Notes: a model not told the origin generated them from the letters alone. A DNA stretch of 64,000 nt from Planctomycetota bacterium (GCA_020639295.1 JACKGY010000008.1:186001-250000), one strand, 5' to 3'; positions 27,875 through 36,541 are shown, numbered from the stretch's first letter. Numbers and translations: made by a program.

Positions 27875-28441
27875 TCAGATCTCCATGATCTCCTTGGACT
27901 TCGAGTCGAAGATGCCGTCGATCCCCTTCTCGCTCTCCTTGGTGAGGCTCTGGATGTCGTCGAGCAGGCGCTTGTGGTCGTCCTCGGTGATGACGACGTC
28001 CTTCTTCGCCTGATCGGCGTGCTTGTTCGCTTCGCGGCGCACGTTGCGGATGGCGACGCGCTGCGCCTCGGCCAGGTCCTTCACCTTCGAGACCAGCTGC
28101 TTGCGGGTCTGCTCGGTGAGCGCCGGCACGGAGAGACGGATGATCTTGCCGTCGCTATTGGGCGTTAGGCCCAGGTTGGCGGCCAGGATCGCCTTCTCGA
28201 TCGCCTTCAGCTGGGTGTGGTCGAAGGGCTTGATCGCGATCGTCTTGGCGTCGGGCGTGGTGATCTGGGCCATCTGGCCGAGCGGCGTCGGCGAGCCGTA
28301 GTACTCGACCCGCACGGTCTCGACCAGACCGCTCGAGGCGCGCCCGGTGCGGAGACCGCGCAGCTCCTCCTCGAGGTACTCGACGCACTTCGACATCTTG
28401 GTCTTGCACTCGGCGAGGATGCCGGCGTAGGAGAGTTCCAT
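27875..28441 (-). CDS. frr: Ribosome recycling factor
   Basis: Splits post-termination ribosomes with EF-G. At 188 aa it matches the family length. Characteristic segments are LRTGRASSGLVETVRVEYYG, PLGQMAQITTPDAKTIAIKP and NSDGKIIRLSVPALTEQTRK near the middle, with the helical ends forming the three-helix bundle (NVRREANK, EDDHKRLLDDIQSLT). It is last in rpsB-tsf-pyrH-frr, a widely conserved order, 26 nt after pyrH. Confidence 0.97.
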   Translation of the reverse strand: MELSYAGILAECKTKMSKCVEYLEEELRGLRTGRASSGLVETVRVEYYGSPTPLGQMAQITTPDAKTIAIKPFDHTQLKAIEKAILAANLGLTPNSDGKIIRLSVPALTEQTRKQLVSKVKDLAEAQRVAIRNVRREANKHADQAKKDVVITEDDHKRLLDDIQSLTKESEKGIDGIFDSKSKEIMEI

Positions 28442-28467
28442 GACGTGACCTTCCCTTCTGCCCGCGC

Positions 28468-29235
28468 TCAGGTCGAGCTCTTGATGATCGTTCCGATCTC
28501 GGGATCGCCCGAGATCACGCGCTCGATGTTCCCCTCCTCGATCATGTTGAACACGACGATGGGGACCTTGGCTTCACGGCACATCGTGAGCGCGGTGTGA
28601 TCCATGACCTGGATGTGCCGGTTGATGACCTCGAGGTAGTCGATCTCGGTGATGATCTCGGCGTCGGCGTGCTTCTTCGGGTCCTTGTCGAAGACGCCGC
28701 CGACCTTGGTGCCCTTCAGGATCACGTCACAAGCCAGCTCGCGCGCGCGCAGGGCCGCGGCCGTGTCGGTCGACACGAAGGGGTTGCCGGTGCCGGCGGC
28801 GAGAATCACGACCCGTCCCTTCTCCAGGTGCCGCGCGGCGCGGCGCCGGATGTAGGGCTCGACCACCTGGTTGATCATGATCGCCGAGAGGACGCGGGTC
28901 TCGATGCCCATGGCCTCGAGACGGCCCTGGATCGCGAGGGCGTTGATGACCGTGCCCAGCATGCCCATGTAGTCGGCCTGGGCACGGTCGAGATCGAGGT
29001 GCTGGAGCTGGGCCCCGCGCACCATGTTGCCGCCACCGGTGACGACCGCGGTCTGGATGCCGGACTCGTGGACGGCGACGATCTGCCGACAGCAGGCCTC
29101 GATGGCCTCCTTGTCGAAACCGGAGCCGCCCGGCTTGCAGAGCGACTCGCCGCTGACCTTCAGCAGGACACGCTGGTAGGGTCCGCGGCGCGCCAGGTTG
29201 CTGCCCTCGTCGTCCGACGCCATGCGCGCGTTCAC
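28468..29235 (-). CDS. pyrH: UMP kinase
   Basis: Phosphorylates UMP to UDP with ATP; hexameric amino acid kinase family enzyme. Diagnostic segments are VLLKVSGESLC at the N-terminus, VVTGGGNMVRG (ligand loop), ADYMGMLGTVINALAIQ, AGTGNPFVSTDTAAALRA and TKVGGVFDKDPKKHADA. Two starts compete: GTG at 29235, which overlaps the tsf stop as GTGA, and ATG at 29223. GTG is annotated because this coupling pattern recurs in the window. Length is 255 aa with a short N-terminal extension compared with the E. coli enzyme. Confidence 0.95.
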   Translation of the reverse strand: MNARMASDDEGSNLARRGPYQRVLLKVSGESLCKPGGSGFDKEAIEACCRQIVAVHESGIQTAVVTGGGNMVRGAQLQHLDLDRAQADYMGMLGTVINALAIQGRLEAMGIETRVLSAIMINQVVEPYIRRRAARHLEKGRVVILAAGTGNPFVSTDTAAALRARELACDVILKGTKVGGVFDKDPKKHADAEIITEIDYLEVINRHIQVMDHTALTMCREAKVPIVVFNMIEEGNIERVISGDPEIGTIIKSST

Positions 29236-29831
29236 TCGCCGATACGGAACTTGCAGAAGCGCGCCACCGAGATGTTCTCGCCCAGCTTGGCGATGAGGTC
29301 GGTGACGAGATCCTTGATCTTCAGATCAGGGTTCTTCACGAAGGGCTGCTCGAGCAGGGCCACGGACTTCTTGAACTTGTCCATGCGGCCCTCGATGATC
29401 TTGGGCCAGAACTGTTCCGGCTTGCCGGACTCCTTCGCCTGCCCCTCGTAGATGGAGTACTCCCTCTCGAGCATCTCCTTCGGGATCGACTTCTCGTCGA
29501 GCGCGATCGGCGCCGGGTCGGCGGCGGCGATGTGCATGCAGATGTCCTTCATGACCGTGCCGAAGGACTCGTTGCGGGAGGCGAAGTCGGTCTCGCAGTG
29601 CATCTCCAGCAGGACGCCGACCTTGGCGTTCGAGTGGATGTAGGACTCGACCCGTCCCTCGGCCATCTCGCGGCCGGCCTTCTTCTCGGCCTTGGCGACG
29701 CCTCGGGTCCGCAGCCAGTCGACCGCGGCCGACATGTCACCGTTCGAGGCCTCGAGAGCCTTCTTGCAGTCCATCATGGGAGCGTCCGTCTTCTCGCGGA
29801 GCTCCTTCACCATCTGAGCGGTGATCGCCAT
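29232..29831 (-). CDS. tsf: Elongation factor Ts (short form)
   Basis: Nucleotide exchange factor for EF-Tu. The N-terminal UBA-like helix region (VKELREKTDAPMMDCKKALE) and the core motifs (GRVESYIHSNAKVGVLLEMHCETDFA, near 59-85) are clear. At 199 aa it is a short EF-Ts like that of Thermus, lacking much of the second core subdomain found in the 283-aa E. coli protein. The C-terminus ends with KLGENISVARFCKFRIGE, the conserved end. Start ATG with AGGA upstream; 57 nt after rpsB. Confidence 0.95.
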   Translation of the reverse strand: MAITAQMVKELREKTDAPMMDCKKALEASNGDMSAAVDWLRTRGVAKAEKKAGREMAEGRVESYIHSNAKVGVLLEMHCETDFASRNESFGTVMKDICMHIAAADPAPIALDEKSIPKEMLEREYSIYEGQAKESGKPEQFWPKIIEGRMDKFKKSVALLEQPFVKNPDLKIKDLVTDLIAKLGENISVARFCKFRIGE

Positions 29832-29888
29832 GATTCTGTCCTCGCTATGCGCTTGGGTTCGTTGTCTTCGTTCGATCGCGTGAGCGGA

Positions 29889-30848
29889 TCAGCCCTCGAT
29901 CGGCTCCGGACCGGCCGGGCCGGGCTTGGTCTCGCCGAGGTCGCTGTCCGGGCCCTCGCCCGGAATCTCCTCTTCGCGAGCCTGGGCGCCCTGCTCCTCG
30001 ATGATCCGACGCTCGCGCTCCTCGCGGGCCTTCTTCAGGATCTTGTCCAGCTCGGCCTGCTCGGCGGCCTTCTTCTTCTGGGTCTCGAGCTTGGCCTTCT
30101 TCTGCTCGTCACGCTTGCGGTTCTCGTCGGCGCGACGCTTCTCCTCCTCGGCCACGAACTGGGCGTGGGCCTGGCGGCCGTTGCTGATCGCCTCGGAGAG
30201 CTTCGACAGCAGGACCTGGATCGATCGCAGCGCGTCGTCATTGCCCGGGATCGGGATGTCGACGAGGGTCGGATCGCAGTCGGTGTCGAGGATCGCCACC
30301 ACGGGGATGCCCATCTTCTTGGCCTCGTTGACCGCGGTCTTCTCCTTGCGGGGGTCGACCACGACCAGGGCGCCGGGCAGGCCGTCGAGCTTCCGGATGC
30401 CGTCGAGGTTGCGGAAGATCTTCCGCTTCTCGCGCATCAGGCGCGACATGTGGCTCTTGCTCATGCCCTCGAAGTTGCCCTCCTGCTCCATCGACTCGAG
30501 CTGCTCGAGGCGGCGGACCCGGGACTTGATGGTGGTGAAGTTGGTGAGAGTTCCACCCAGCCAGCGCTCGGCCACGTAGGGCATCTCGAGCTTGCGGGCC
30601 TCGGTCTCCACCAGGTTCTGGGCCTGGCGCTTGGTGCCGACGAAGAGGATCTTGTGACCCTCGGAGGCCATGCCCTGCAGGAAGGAGCAGGCCTTGATGA
30701 GACCGCGCAGGGTCTCCTTCAGGTCGAGGATGTGGATCAGGTTGCGCTTGCCGAAGATGAAGGGAGCCATCTTCGGGTTCCAGCGGCTGGCCCGGTGACC
30801 GAAATGAACGCCGGCCTCGAGGAGGGTCTTGACGGGAACTCCGTACAC
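29889..30848 (-). CDS. rpsB: Ribosomal protein S2 with charged C-terminal extension
   Basis: 30S protein S2, 319 aa from a GTG start. The GTG (30848) has GGAG 8 nt upstream and gives VYGVPVKTLLEAGVHFGHRA, which aligns with the S2 N-terminus; an ATG 54 nt upstream would add residues not seen in the family. Core motifs: WNPKMAPFIFGKRNLIHILD, AERWLGGTLTNFTTIKSRV and PGNDDALRSIQVLLSKLSEA. Beyond about residue 225 is a tail of about 90 residues, a Lys/Glu/Arg coiled-coil followed by a Gly/Pro/Glu end. E. coli S2 has 241 aa, so this is an extension of unknown role. Confidence 0.95.
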   Translation of the reverse strand: MYGVPVKTLLEAGVHFGHRASRWNPKMAPFIFGKRNLIHILDLKETLRGLIKACSFLQGMASEGHKILFVGTKRQAQNLVETEARKLEMPYVAERWLGGTLTNFTTIKSRVRRLEQLESMEQEGNFEGMSKSHMSRLMREKRKIFRNLDGIRKLDGLPGALVVVDPRKEKTAVNEAKKMGIPVVAILDTDCDPTLVDIPIPGNDDALRSIQVLLSKLSEAISNGRQAHAQFVAEEEKRRADENRKRDEQKKAKLETQKKKAAEQAELDKILKKAREERERRIIEEQGAQAREEEIPGEGPDSDLGETKPGPAGPEPIEG

Positions 30849-30970
30849 GGTGGAATCTCCTGGCAGAAGCGCCTTTCCGGTCGCCCCGACGCGCCGGACC
30901 ATCGCTCCTTAGTCTTTTCTGGTAAAGGACTTGAAGCAGCCTCGACATTCGGGGACTCTCGAGGTCGCAC

Positions 30971-30998
30971 ATTCTAACAGGGCGATCCGCAAAGCCAA
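30971..30998 (-). promoter_or_regulatory. Candidate rpsB operon promoter
   Basis: On the minus strand TTGGCT (30993-30998), 16 nt, TAGAAT (30971-30976), giving a leader of about 115 nt before the rpsB start. The leader is long enough for S2 autoregulation, but no conserved structure was verified. Confidence 0.5.
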
Positions 30999-31048
30999 GT
31001 CCGGCCCTGGGGACGGCTTGCGAGCGCCGCGCGGGCGGGGTTCGGCTC

Positions 31049-32188
31049 ATGGGACGGGAGATCTTCATCGTGGCGGGTGAGCCTTCGGGCGACCAGCACG
31101 CCGCCGGCCTCCTCGAGGCCCTGCGAGCCCGTGATCCCGATCTCCTTGCCGCCGGCTTCGGCGGTCCGCGACTGGCCGCCGCCGGCATGGACCTGCTGGA
31201 GGACCTGGCCTCCGAGGCCGTCATGGGCCTCTTCCCGGTGCTCGCCTCGCTGCCCCGGATCCGTGGCTGGTTCCGGCGGGCCGAGGAGGAGCTCGGCCGC
31301 CGGCGACCGGCCGCGCTCATCCTGGTCGACTACCCCGGCTTCAACCTCCGCCTGGCCCGGATCGCCAGGAGGCTCGGCATCCCGGTGATCTACTACATCG
31401 CGCCCCAGGTCTGGGCCTGGAAGGAGGGCCGGGTGAAGGCGATGCGCGAGCGCATCGACCTGCTCCTCACCATCCTCTCCTTCGAGCCGGCCTGGTTCGC
31501 GGAACGCGGCCTCGAAGCCGTCGACTGCGGCCATCCGCTGGCCGATCGCCTGGCCCGGGAACGACCCGATCCGGGGCGGGTCGCCGCGCTGCGCGCCGGG
31601 GCCGAGACCGTGCTCGGCCTCTTCCCCGGCAGCCGGCCGCACGTCGTGAGGGCGCTCGCGCCGGACTTCCTCGAGGTGGCCGCGACGCTTCAGGCGCGGC
31701 GGGCCGGGCGCCTCCGCGTCCTCCTCGCCGCCGCCGACCAGGCGATCGCCGAAGCGCTGCGGCAGCTGGTCCCGACCGGTCGGGACGATCTGGAGATCGT
31801 GGTCGGCGAGTCCTTCGCGGTCATGGCCGCGGCCGACGCCTGTCTCAGCACCTCGGGCACGACGACGATCGAGATCGCCGGCTTCCGGAAGCCCATGACC
31901 ATCGCCTACCGGGTCTCGCCGCTGGTCCACGCGATCGGTCGGCTCCTGGTCAAGGTGAAGTCGATCGGCCTGGTGAACCTGGTCGCCGGGCGGATGATCG
32001 CGCCGGAGATCATCGGCTCGACCCGGCTCGTCGACCGCCTGCTGCCGGCGGTCGAACGAAGTCTCGACCCGACACGGCGCGAGGCAACCGTCGCCGCGAT
32101 CGACGCGGAGGTCCTGGCGAAGCTCGGCCCGCCGGGAAGCTACGATCGCGCCGCCGAACGCATCCTCGGTTTCCTCGACGCGCGCTGA
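31049..32188 (+). CDS. lpxB: Lipid-A-disaccharide synthase
   Basis: Family GT19 glycosyltransferase joining UDP-diacylglucosamine and lipid X to lipid A disaccharide at the inner membrane. Diagnostic segments are IFIVAGEPSGDQHAAGLLE at the start, AALILVDYPGFNLRLAR, IPVIYYIAPQVWAWKEGR, GLFPGSRPHVV (nucleotide-sugar site) and STSGTTTIEIAGFRKPM, then VNLVAGRMIAPE. Length 379 aa matches E. coli (382). It is transcribed divergently from rpsB and away from the lpxA-lpxC genes, which begin 535 bp beyond on the opposite strand after a repeat block. Confidence 0.95.
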   Translation: MGREIFIVAGEPSGDQHAAGLLEALRARDPDLLAAGFGGPRLAAAGMDLLEDLASEAVMGLFPVLASLPRIRGWFRRAEEELGRRRPAALILVDYPGFNLRLARIARRLGIPVIYYIAPQVWAWKEGRVKAMRERIDLLLTILSFEPAWFAERGLEAVDCGHPLADRLARERPDPGRVAALRAGAETVLGLFPGSRPHVVRALAPDFLEVAATLQARRAGRLRVLLAAADQAIAEALRQLVPTGRDDLEIVVGESFAVMAAADACLSTSGTTTIEIAGFRKPMTIAYRVSPLVHAIGRLLVKVKSIGLVNLVAGRMIAPEIIGSTRLVDRLLPAVERSLDPTRREATVAAIDAEVLAKLGPPGSYDRAAERILGFLDAR

Positions 32189-32275
32189 GGATTCGGATCG
32201 CGTCCCTCCGAGGGAGGCCCGGAGGGATCGTCGGGACACCGGAAGAGGACGCCGGCCGGCGGAGCGCCAGCCGTC

Positions 32276-32303
32276 GGAGCGCCAGCCGCTGGCTGGCCTA
32301 GCC
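32276..32303 (-). repeat. 28-bp element identical to two copies at 39468 and 39593, inverted
   Basis: Read on the minus strand it is identical over 28 bp to 39468-39495 and to a third copy from 39593, on the plus strand. It contains GCCAGCC-AGC-GGCTGGC, a 7-bp hairpin. Flanking bases (GAGCAAC...GGCTAGGCC) are also related, so the homologous element is longer. Confidence 0.85.
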
Positions 32304-32464
32304 GGACTCGCCGGTTGCTCGAACTGTCGCCTCGGCGACAACAGGGCATCGTGTTCCCTTGCCCATTCACCCCCTCTGAGAAGCAGCCGGCCAGCGGCCG
32401 GCGGACCTGCCGGCTGGGCAGCCGGCGCTCCGGGGCAGCAGCCGTCGCGCGAGTCGTCGGGGCA

Positions 32465-32596
32465 CCGATGCGCAGCAGGCGCTGCGCGGTCCGTCGGAGC
32501 GCGAGCCGTCGGAACACCGATGCGCAGCAGGCGCTGCGCGGCCCAGCGGAGCGCGAGCCGTCGGGGCGCCGATGCGCAGCAGGCGCTGCGCGGTCC
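32465..32596 (-). repeat. 52-bp tandem repeat, three copies with hairpin core
   Basis: A 28-bp core starts at 32465, 32517 and 32569, an exact 52-bp period. It holds GCGCAGC-AGGC-GCTGCGC, a 7-bp stem. On the minus strand the core differs by one base from the core of the 38-bp repeat at 39121-39348. No coding role is credible. Confidence 0.85.
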
Positions 32597-32677
32597 GGCA
32601 GAGCGCGGTCCGGCAGAGCGCGGTCCGGCAGAGCGCGGTCCGGCAGAGCGCGGTCCGTCGGAGCGCGGTACGGCAAA
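32588..32677 (+). repeat. 15-bp tandem repeat, six units
   Basis: GCGCGGTCCGGCAGA occurs four times perfectly (32588-32647) and twice with changes (32648-32677), continuing directly out of the 52-bp repeat. It sits just past the 3' end of the oxidoreductase gene. Confidence 0.9.
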
Positions 32678-32723
32678 GCGCCAGCCGGCGACGTTCGAAG
32701 TGCTGGCGGAGTCCTTCCCGCGC

Positions 32724-33725
32724 CTAGCGTGCGTTCTCGCGGGCGGAGGCGACGATGCGGCAGGCGCAATCCAGGGCGACGAGGCCGTCTTCGCCGGTGA
32801 CCGGAGGCGCGGTCTTCGTGCGATGCGCCGCGAGGAAGGCGCGATTCTCGGCAAGGAGCGGCTCGACGTCGTCGAGACCGAGGGTCTCGATGGTCACCAT
32901 GCCCTTCTGCATGAAGGCGAGGGGATTCCTCATCCCCTCCTCCAGCGCGGCCTCGATGTCCAGCTCGCCGGATTCGAGCGCGGGACCGCGTCGGATGATG
33001 CGGCCTTCCTTCTTGGCGAAGTCCAGGGTCGCGTAGAGCTCGCCGGAGAAGACGCGCACCGTGCGTTCGGTCTTGAGAGCCACCCGGCTGGCGGTCGCGT
33101 TGGCGACCGCGCCGTTCTCGAACACGATCCGCGCGTTGGCGAGATCCTCGTTGCGCCCGATGACCGGCACGCCCACGGCATGAACCGCCTTCACCGGACT
33201 CTTCACCAGGTGCAGGATGATGTCGATGTCGTGGATCATCATGTCCAGGACGACACCGATGTCGGCGCTCCTGAAGCTGAAGGGCGAGACGCGCTGAGAG
33301 TCGATGAAGCGGGCCTCGAAGGGCAGCTTCTCGAGGGCCCGCATCACCGGGTTGAAGCGCTCGCTGTGCCCCACCATCAGGGTGACCTCACGGTCGCGGG
33401 CGATCCGGCACAGATCCTCGGCCTCGGCGACGGTGGTGGCGATGGGCTTCTCGACCAGGCAGGAGAGCCCGCGCATCATCAGGCGGCTCGCAACCGGATG
33501 ATGTTCGACCGTCGGCACGGCGACGACGCAGGCCTCGACGCCCTCGATCTGATCGAGCCGGGTCAGCGCGCGGGCCCCGTGCCGGGCGGCCACCTCGGCC
33601 GCGCGCTCGGCGTCGATGTCGACGACCGCGACCAGTTCGGCCTCGGGCATGGCGGCCAGGATGCGGGCGTGGATGGAACCGAGTCGACCGGCGCCGACGA
33701 CGGCGACCGGCACGGGCTCAGACAT
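32724..33725 (-). CDS. Gfo/Idh/MocA family oxidoreductase in the lpx operon
   Basis: NAD(P)-dependent sugar dehydrogenase-type protein of 333 aa. The N-terminal Rossmann fold begins VAVVGAGRLGSIHARIL; the family motif EKPIA is at about 91-95 (CLVEKPIATTVAEAE), and DMMIHDIDIILHLV matches the C-terminal substrate domain (catalytic His region). It overlaps the end of lpxA by 8 nt. In some bacteria a Gfo/Idh enzyme (GnnA) next to lpxA oxidises UDP-GlcNAc C3 before amination, giving amide-linked lipid A. GnnB is not in the window, so this role is only an inference. Confidence 0.82.
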   Translation of the reverse strand: MSEPVPVAVVGAGRLGSIHARILAAMPEAELVAVVDIDAERAAEVAARHGARALTRLDQIEGVEACVVAVPTVEHHPVASRLMMRGLSCLVEKPIATTVAEAEDLCRIARDREVTLMVGHSERFNPVMRALEKLPFEARFIDSQRVSPFSFRSADIGVVLDMMIHDIDIILHLVKSPVKAVHAVGVPVIGRNEDLANARIVFENGAVANATASRVALKTERTVRVFSGELYATLDFAKKEGRIIRRGPALESGELDIEAALEEGMRNPLAFMQKGMVTIETLGLDDVEPLLAENRAFLAAHRTKTAPPVTGEDGLVALDCACRIVASARENAR

Positions 33726-34551
33726 TGCGGCCCCGGCCGTGACGGCCGCGATCGGTACGCCGGAGGAACTCGATCAGCTCCAGCACCTCGGGCGTGACGT
33801 TGCCGGCCTGCTCGAGCTGGCTGATGACCTCGGCCCGCGGCTGACGGGAACGGAAGATGGTGCGGTAGGCGTTCTTCAGCGCCCGGATGCGGTCGTCGTC
33901 GAAGCCGAGGCGTTGAAGACCGACGATGTTCACCTTCCGCACCTTGCTCGGATTGCCCTCGACGATCATGTAGGGCGGCACGTCCTGCACGATGCGGGTC
34001 AGGCCGCCGACGTAGGCCAGATGCCCGATGGTGGTGAACTGGTGCACGGCCGAGGCACCGTTCAGGATCGCGCGGTCCTCGATGATCACGTGCCCGGCGA
34101 GGAGCACGTTGTTGGCCATGACGATGTGATCGCCGAGCAGGCAGTCGTGGGCGACGTGGGCGCAGGCCATGATCAGGTTGCCGTTGCCGATCCGCGTGAA
34201 GCCGTCGCCCTTGCTGGTGCCGCGATTGATGGTGACGTTCTCGCGGACGACGTTGCGGTCGCCCATCACCAGATAGGTCTCCTCGCCGTGCCAGGACAGG
34301 TCCTGCGGGTCGCCGCCGACCGAAGCGTAGGGATGGATGGTGTTGTTGCGCCCGATGGTCGTGTTGGGACCGATCGTGACGTGGGAGCGGAGGTCGGTGC
34401 CGTCACCGATGACGGCGTTGGCGCCGATCACCGTGTAGGCGCCGACCTTGACGTTGCGCCCGAGCCGGGCGGAGGGATGGATACGAGCGGTCGAGTCGAT
34501 CATCATCGTTCCGGCCAGCTCGGCTCCAGGACAACGTTCGGGTTCCATCAT
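33718..34551 (-). CDS. lpxA: UDP-N-acetylglucosamine O-acyltransferase
   Basis: Left-handed beta-helix acyltransferase adding the first acyl chain in lipid A synthesis. Hexapeptide repeats run from IDSTARIHPSARLGRNVKVGA onward. The catalytic histidine lies in CAHVAHDCLLGDH; ASVGGDPQDLSWHGEETYLV and RGTSKGDG are typical, and the C-terminal helical domain starts near KVNIVGLQRLGF. Start at 34551 is supported by GGAG 6 nt upstream; it gives 15 residues before the usual IDxTA N-terminus, and ATGs at 34569 and 34506/34503 are alternatives. It follows lpxC-fabZ in one operon, and the next gene overlaps it by 8 nt. Confidence 0.93.
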   Translation of the reverse strand: MMEPERCPGAELAGTMMIDSTARIHPSARLGRNVKVGAYTVIGANAVIGDGTDLRSHVTIGPNTTIGRNNTIHPYASVGGDPQDLSWHGEETYLVMGDRNVVRENVTINRGTSKGDGFTRIGNGNLIMACAHVAHDCLLGDHIVMANNVLLAGHVIIEDRAILNGASAVHQFTTIGHLAYVGGLTRIVQDVPPYMIVEGNPSKVRKVNIVGLQRLGFDDDRIRALKNAYRTIFRSRQPRAEVISQLEQAGNVTPEVLELIEFLRRTDRGRHGRGRNV

Positions 34552-34598
34552 GTCTCGCTCCCCCCGCATGCTAACCCCCCGCCGGGACGCGGGCCCGC

Positions 34599-35897
34599 TC
34601 AGTCGTCCATCAGCCGGAACTTGAGCAGCGCCTCCACGGTCAGCGCTCCGTTGACGGTACCACGCCCCAGGACCTTGCCCGAGGTGTTGCGGATGTTGAT
34701 CGTCTCGCACTCGAGGCGCAGCTGGTCGCCCGGCACCACCGGCCGCCGGAACTTGATGTTGTCGATGGACATGAGCACGGCGACCTTGCCGGTGTTCTCC
34801 ATCCGCCGCAGGAAGAGGACGCCGGCCAGCTGCGCCAGCGCCTCGACCTGGAGCACGCCGGGGAAGATCGGCTGCCCCGGCCAGTGCCCCTGGAACTGGG
34901 GCTCGTTGAAGCTGACGTTCTTGATCGCCACCGCGCGCTGGTAGCCCTCGAGCGCGATCACCCGGTCGAGGAAGAGGAAGGGGTAGCGATGCGGGATGAT
35001 CTTCATGATCTCCCGGATGTCGAGCCCGGTCTCGCGCTGCACCAGGCCGCGGTTCTCGAGTTCCTCCATCCGCGCCGCCAGTTCCTTGACCAGGCGCACG
35101 TTGGTGGCGTGGCCCGACTTCGTGGCCACGACGTGGGCCTCGAGGTCGGCGCCGAGGAGCCCGAGATCGCCGACCAGGTCGAGCACCTTGTGCCGGGCGA
35201 ACTCGTCGGGAAAGCGCAGCTCGTTGTCGATCACGCCCTGCTGCCCCACCACCAGCGTGTTCTGGTAGTCGGCGCCCAGCCCGAAACCCGCGGCCCGTAG
35301 CTGCGCGGCCTCGCTCTCGAGGCAGAAGGTGCGCGCCGGGGCGATCTCGTCGCGGAAGCTGTCGGCGCCGATCTCGAAGCAGACGTGCTGGCTCGGGAGC
35401 GGCGCGCCCCGCGGATAGTCGAGCGTGTACGAGAGCTTGAGACCGCCCTTGTTGGGGAAGGCGACGATGTGGGCGTCGCCGTCCTCGACCACGACGGTCT
35501 GGTCGAGGCGCAGTGTCTTGCGTGGCGCCTTCAGCTCGACCGGCTTGCCCTGTTCGAGGATCTCGACCCAGGGCAGGGCGCAGCCGCCGGCGGCGGGCAA
35601 CTCGGGCGCGTCGATGCTGCAGGCGAGGTTGTCGATCCCCAGGGCGCTGGCCGCGGCCATGAAGTGCTCGACCGTCTGGATCTCGGCCTCGCCGGAGCGG
35701 ATCACGGTCTGGCGCGCGCGCTGCTGGGCCTGACGATGATCGATCTTCACCGATGGCCGACCCTCGAGGTCGGTGCGGGTGAAGACGATCCCGTGATGGG
35801 CGGGCGCGGGCGCGATCTCGATCCGCACCTCGCGGCCGCCGTGAATGCCGACGCCGGTCAGCACGACCGGCGCGGACAGGCTTCTCTCGTTACGCAC
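34599..35897 (-). CDS. lpxC-fabZ: Bifunctional LpxC deacetylase / FabZ dehydratase
   Basis: A 432-aa fusion. Residues about 1-290 are LpxC, the zinc deacetylase committing to lipid A: the zinc ligands are in QTVEHFMAA, KVLDLVGDLGLL and the general acid histidine in SGHATNV. Residues about 300-432 are FabZ, 3-hydroxyacyl-ACP dehydratase: IIPHRYPFLFLDRVIALEG and FPGVLQVEALAQLAGVLFL (catalytic His and Glu). Such fusions are known in Bacteroidota and some other diderm groups. GTG start with GGAG upstream. The fusion ties hydroxyacyl-ACP partition between lipid A and phospholipid into one polypeptide. Confidence 0.95.
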   Translation of the reverse strand: MRNERSLSAPVVLTGVGIHGGREVRIEIAPAPAHHGIVFTRTDLEGRPSVKIDHRQAQQRARQTVIRSGEAEIQTVEHFMAAASALGIDNLACSIDAPELPAAGGCALPWVEILEQGKPVELKAPRKTLRLDQTVVVEDGDAHIVAFPNKGGLKLSYTLDYPRGAPLPSQHVCFEIGADSFRDEIAPARTFCLESEAAQLRAAGFGLGADYQNTLVVGQQGVIDNELRFPDEFARHKVLDLVGDLGLLGADLEAHVVATKSGHATNVRLVKELAARMEELENRGLVQRETGLDIREIMKIIPHRYPFLFLDRVIALEGYQRAVAIKNVSFNEPQFQGHWPGQPIFPGVLQVEALAQLAGVLFLRRMENTGKVAVLMSIDNIKFRRPVVPGDQLRLECETINIRNTSGKVLGRGTVNGALTVEALLKFRLMDD

Positions 35898-35912
35898 GCG
35901 CGCTCCCCGGGA

Positions 35913-36515
35913 TCACTTCATCCGGTCGAGGATCTCCTGGGTGATGTCGAGGTCGTCGCGATTCCAGATGACCGACCGCACCAGGATGTTGCTGGACACG
36001 TCCTCCATCCGCAGCCCCTTCAGGGTGCCACTCTGACGGAGGAGAACGAGCTGCAGACCCTTCTCACGGGCGTAGTCGGCGATGGTCTGCCGGGCCTTCT
36101 CGTAGACCTCGGCGGTGAGCTTGGCCTTCTCGCGGCTCTCGCTCTCCTTCATCGACTCGGACTGAACCTTCAGTTCGCCGGCCTTGACCGCGATCTGGGT
36201 CTCCGCCTCGAGGCGACGCGGATCGGTCGAGGGGTAGACCTGCGCCTCCTCCTGCATGCTGCGGAGCTGGCGCTGCATCTCCTCGAGCGAACGCCGGTTG
36301 CGGGCGTACTTCTCGTTCAGCTCGTCCAGGTCACCCTTGGCGTCGAGGAAGTCGTTGGTGATGCGCTCGATGTCCACGACCGCGACCTTGTCGGGCGCGA
36401 TCCTGAAGGCGGCATCGGCCTGGGCGGACTCGCCGCGCGAGCTGCTCCAGACGAGGGCGGCCGACAGCGCCAGCACGCCGAGAAGGAAGTGGAAGCCGTT
36501 GATTCGAGACGTCAT
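35913..36515 (-). CDS. OmpH/Skp family periplasmic chaperone
   Basis: A 200-aa exported helical protein. The signal peptide (HFLLGVLALSAALVWSS) ends near ESA|QADA. The start of the mature domain, KVAVVDIERITNDFLDAKGD, is the OmpH/Skp opening strand and helix, and the long middle is coiled-coil (RSLEEMQRQLRSMQEEAQVY). The C-terminal strand LQLVLLRQSGTLKGL closes the fold. Skp-type chaperones hold unfolded outer-membrane proteins in the periplasm for BamA. It lies 26 nt after bamA and 15 nt before lpxC-fabZ, in the classical bamA-skp-lpx order. Start ATG with GGAGGACCTTC upstream. Confidence 0.9.
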   Translation of the reverse strand: MTSRINGFHFLLGVLALSAALVWSSSRGESAQADAAFRIAPDKVAVVDIERITNDFLDAKGDLDELNEKYARNRRSLEEMQRQLRSMQEEAQVYPSTDPRRLEAETQIAVKAGELKVQSESMKESESREKAKLTAEVYEKARQTIADYAREKGLQLVLLRQSGTLKGLRMEDVSSNILVRSVIWNRDDLDITQEILDRMK

Positions 36516-36541
36516 GAAGGTCCTCCCTGGGTGGCCCCCGA

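Noticed and set aside
30849..30902. ATG at 30902 as start of rpsB
   Set aside because: The extra residues do not match S2, and the AGGAG is only 2 nt from that ATG, while GTG 30848 has correct spacing and homology.
32520..33797. Plus-strand reading frame crossing the repeats and the antisense of the oxidoreductase
   Set aside because: It is antisense to a clearly recognisable gene and its start lies in tandem repeats; such long antisense frames are expected at this GC content.
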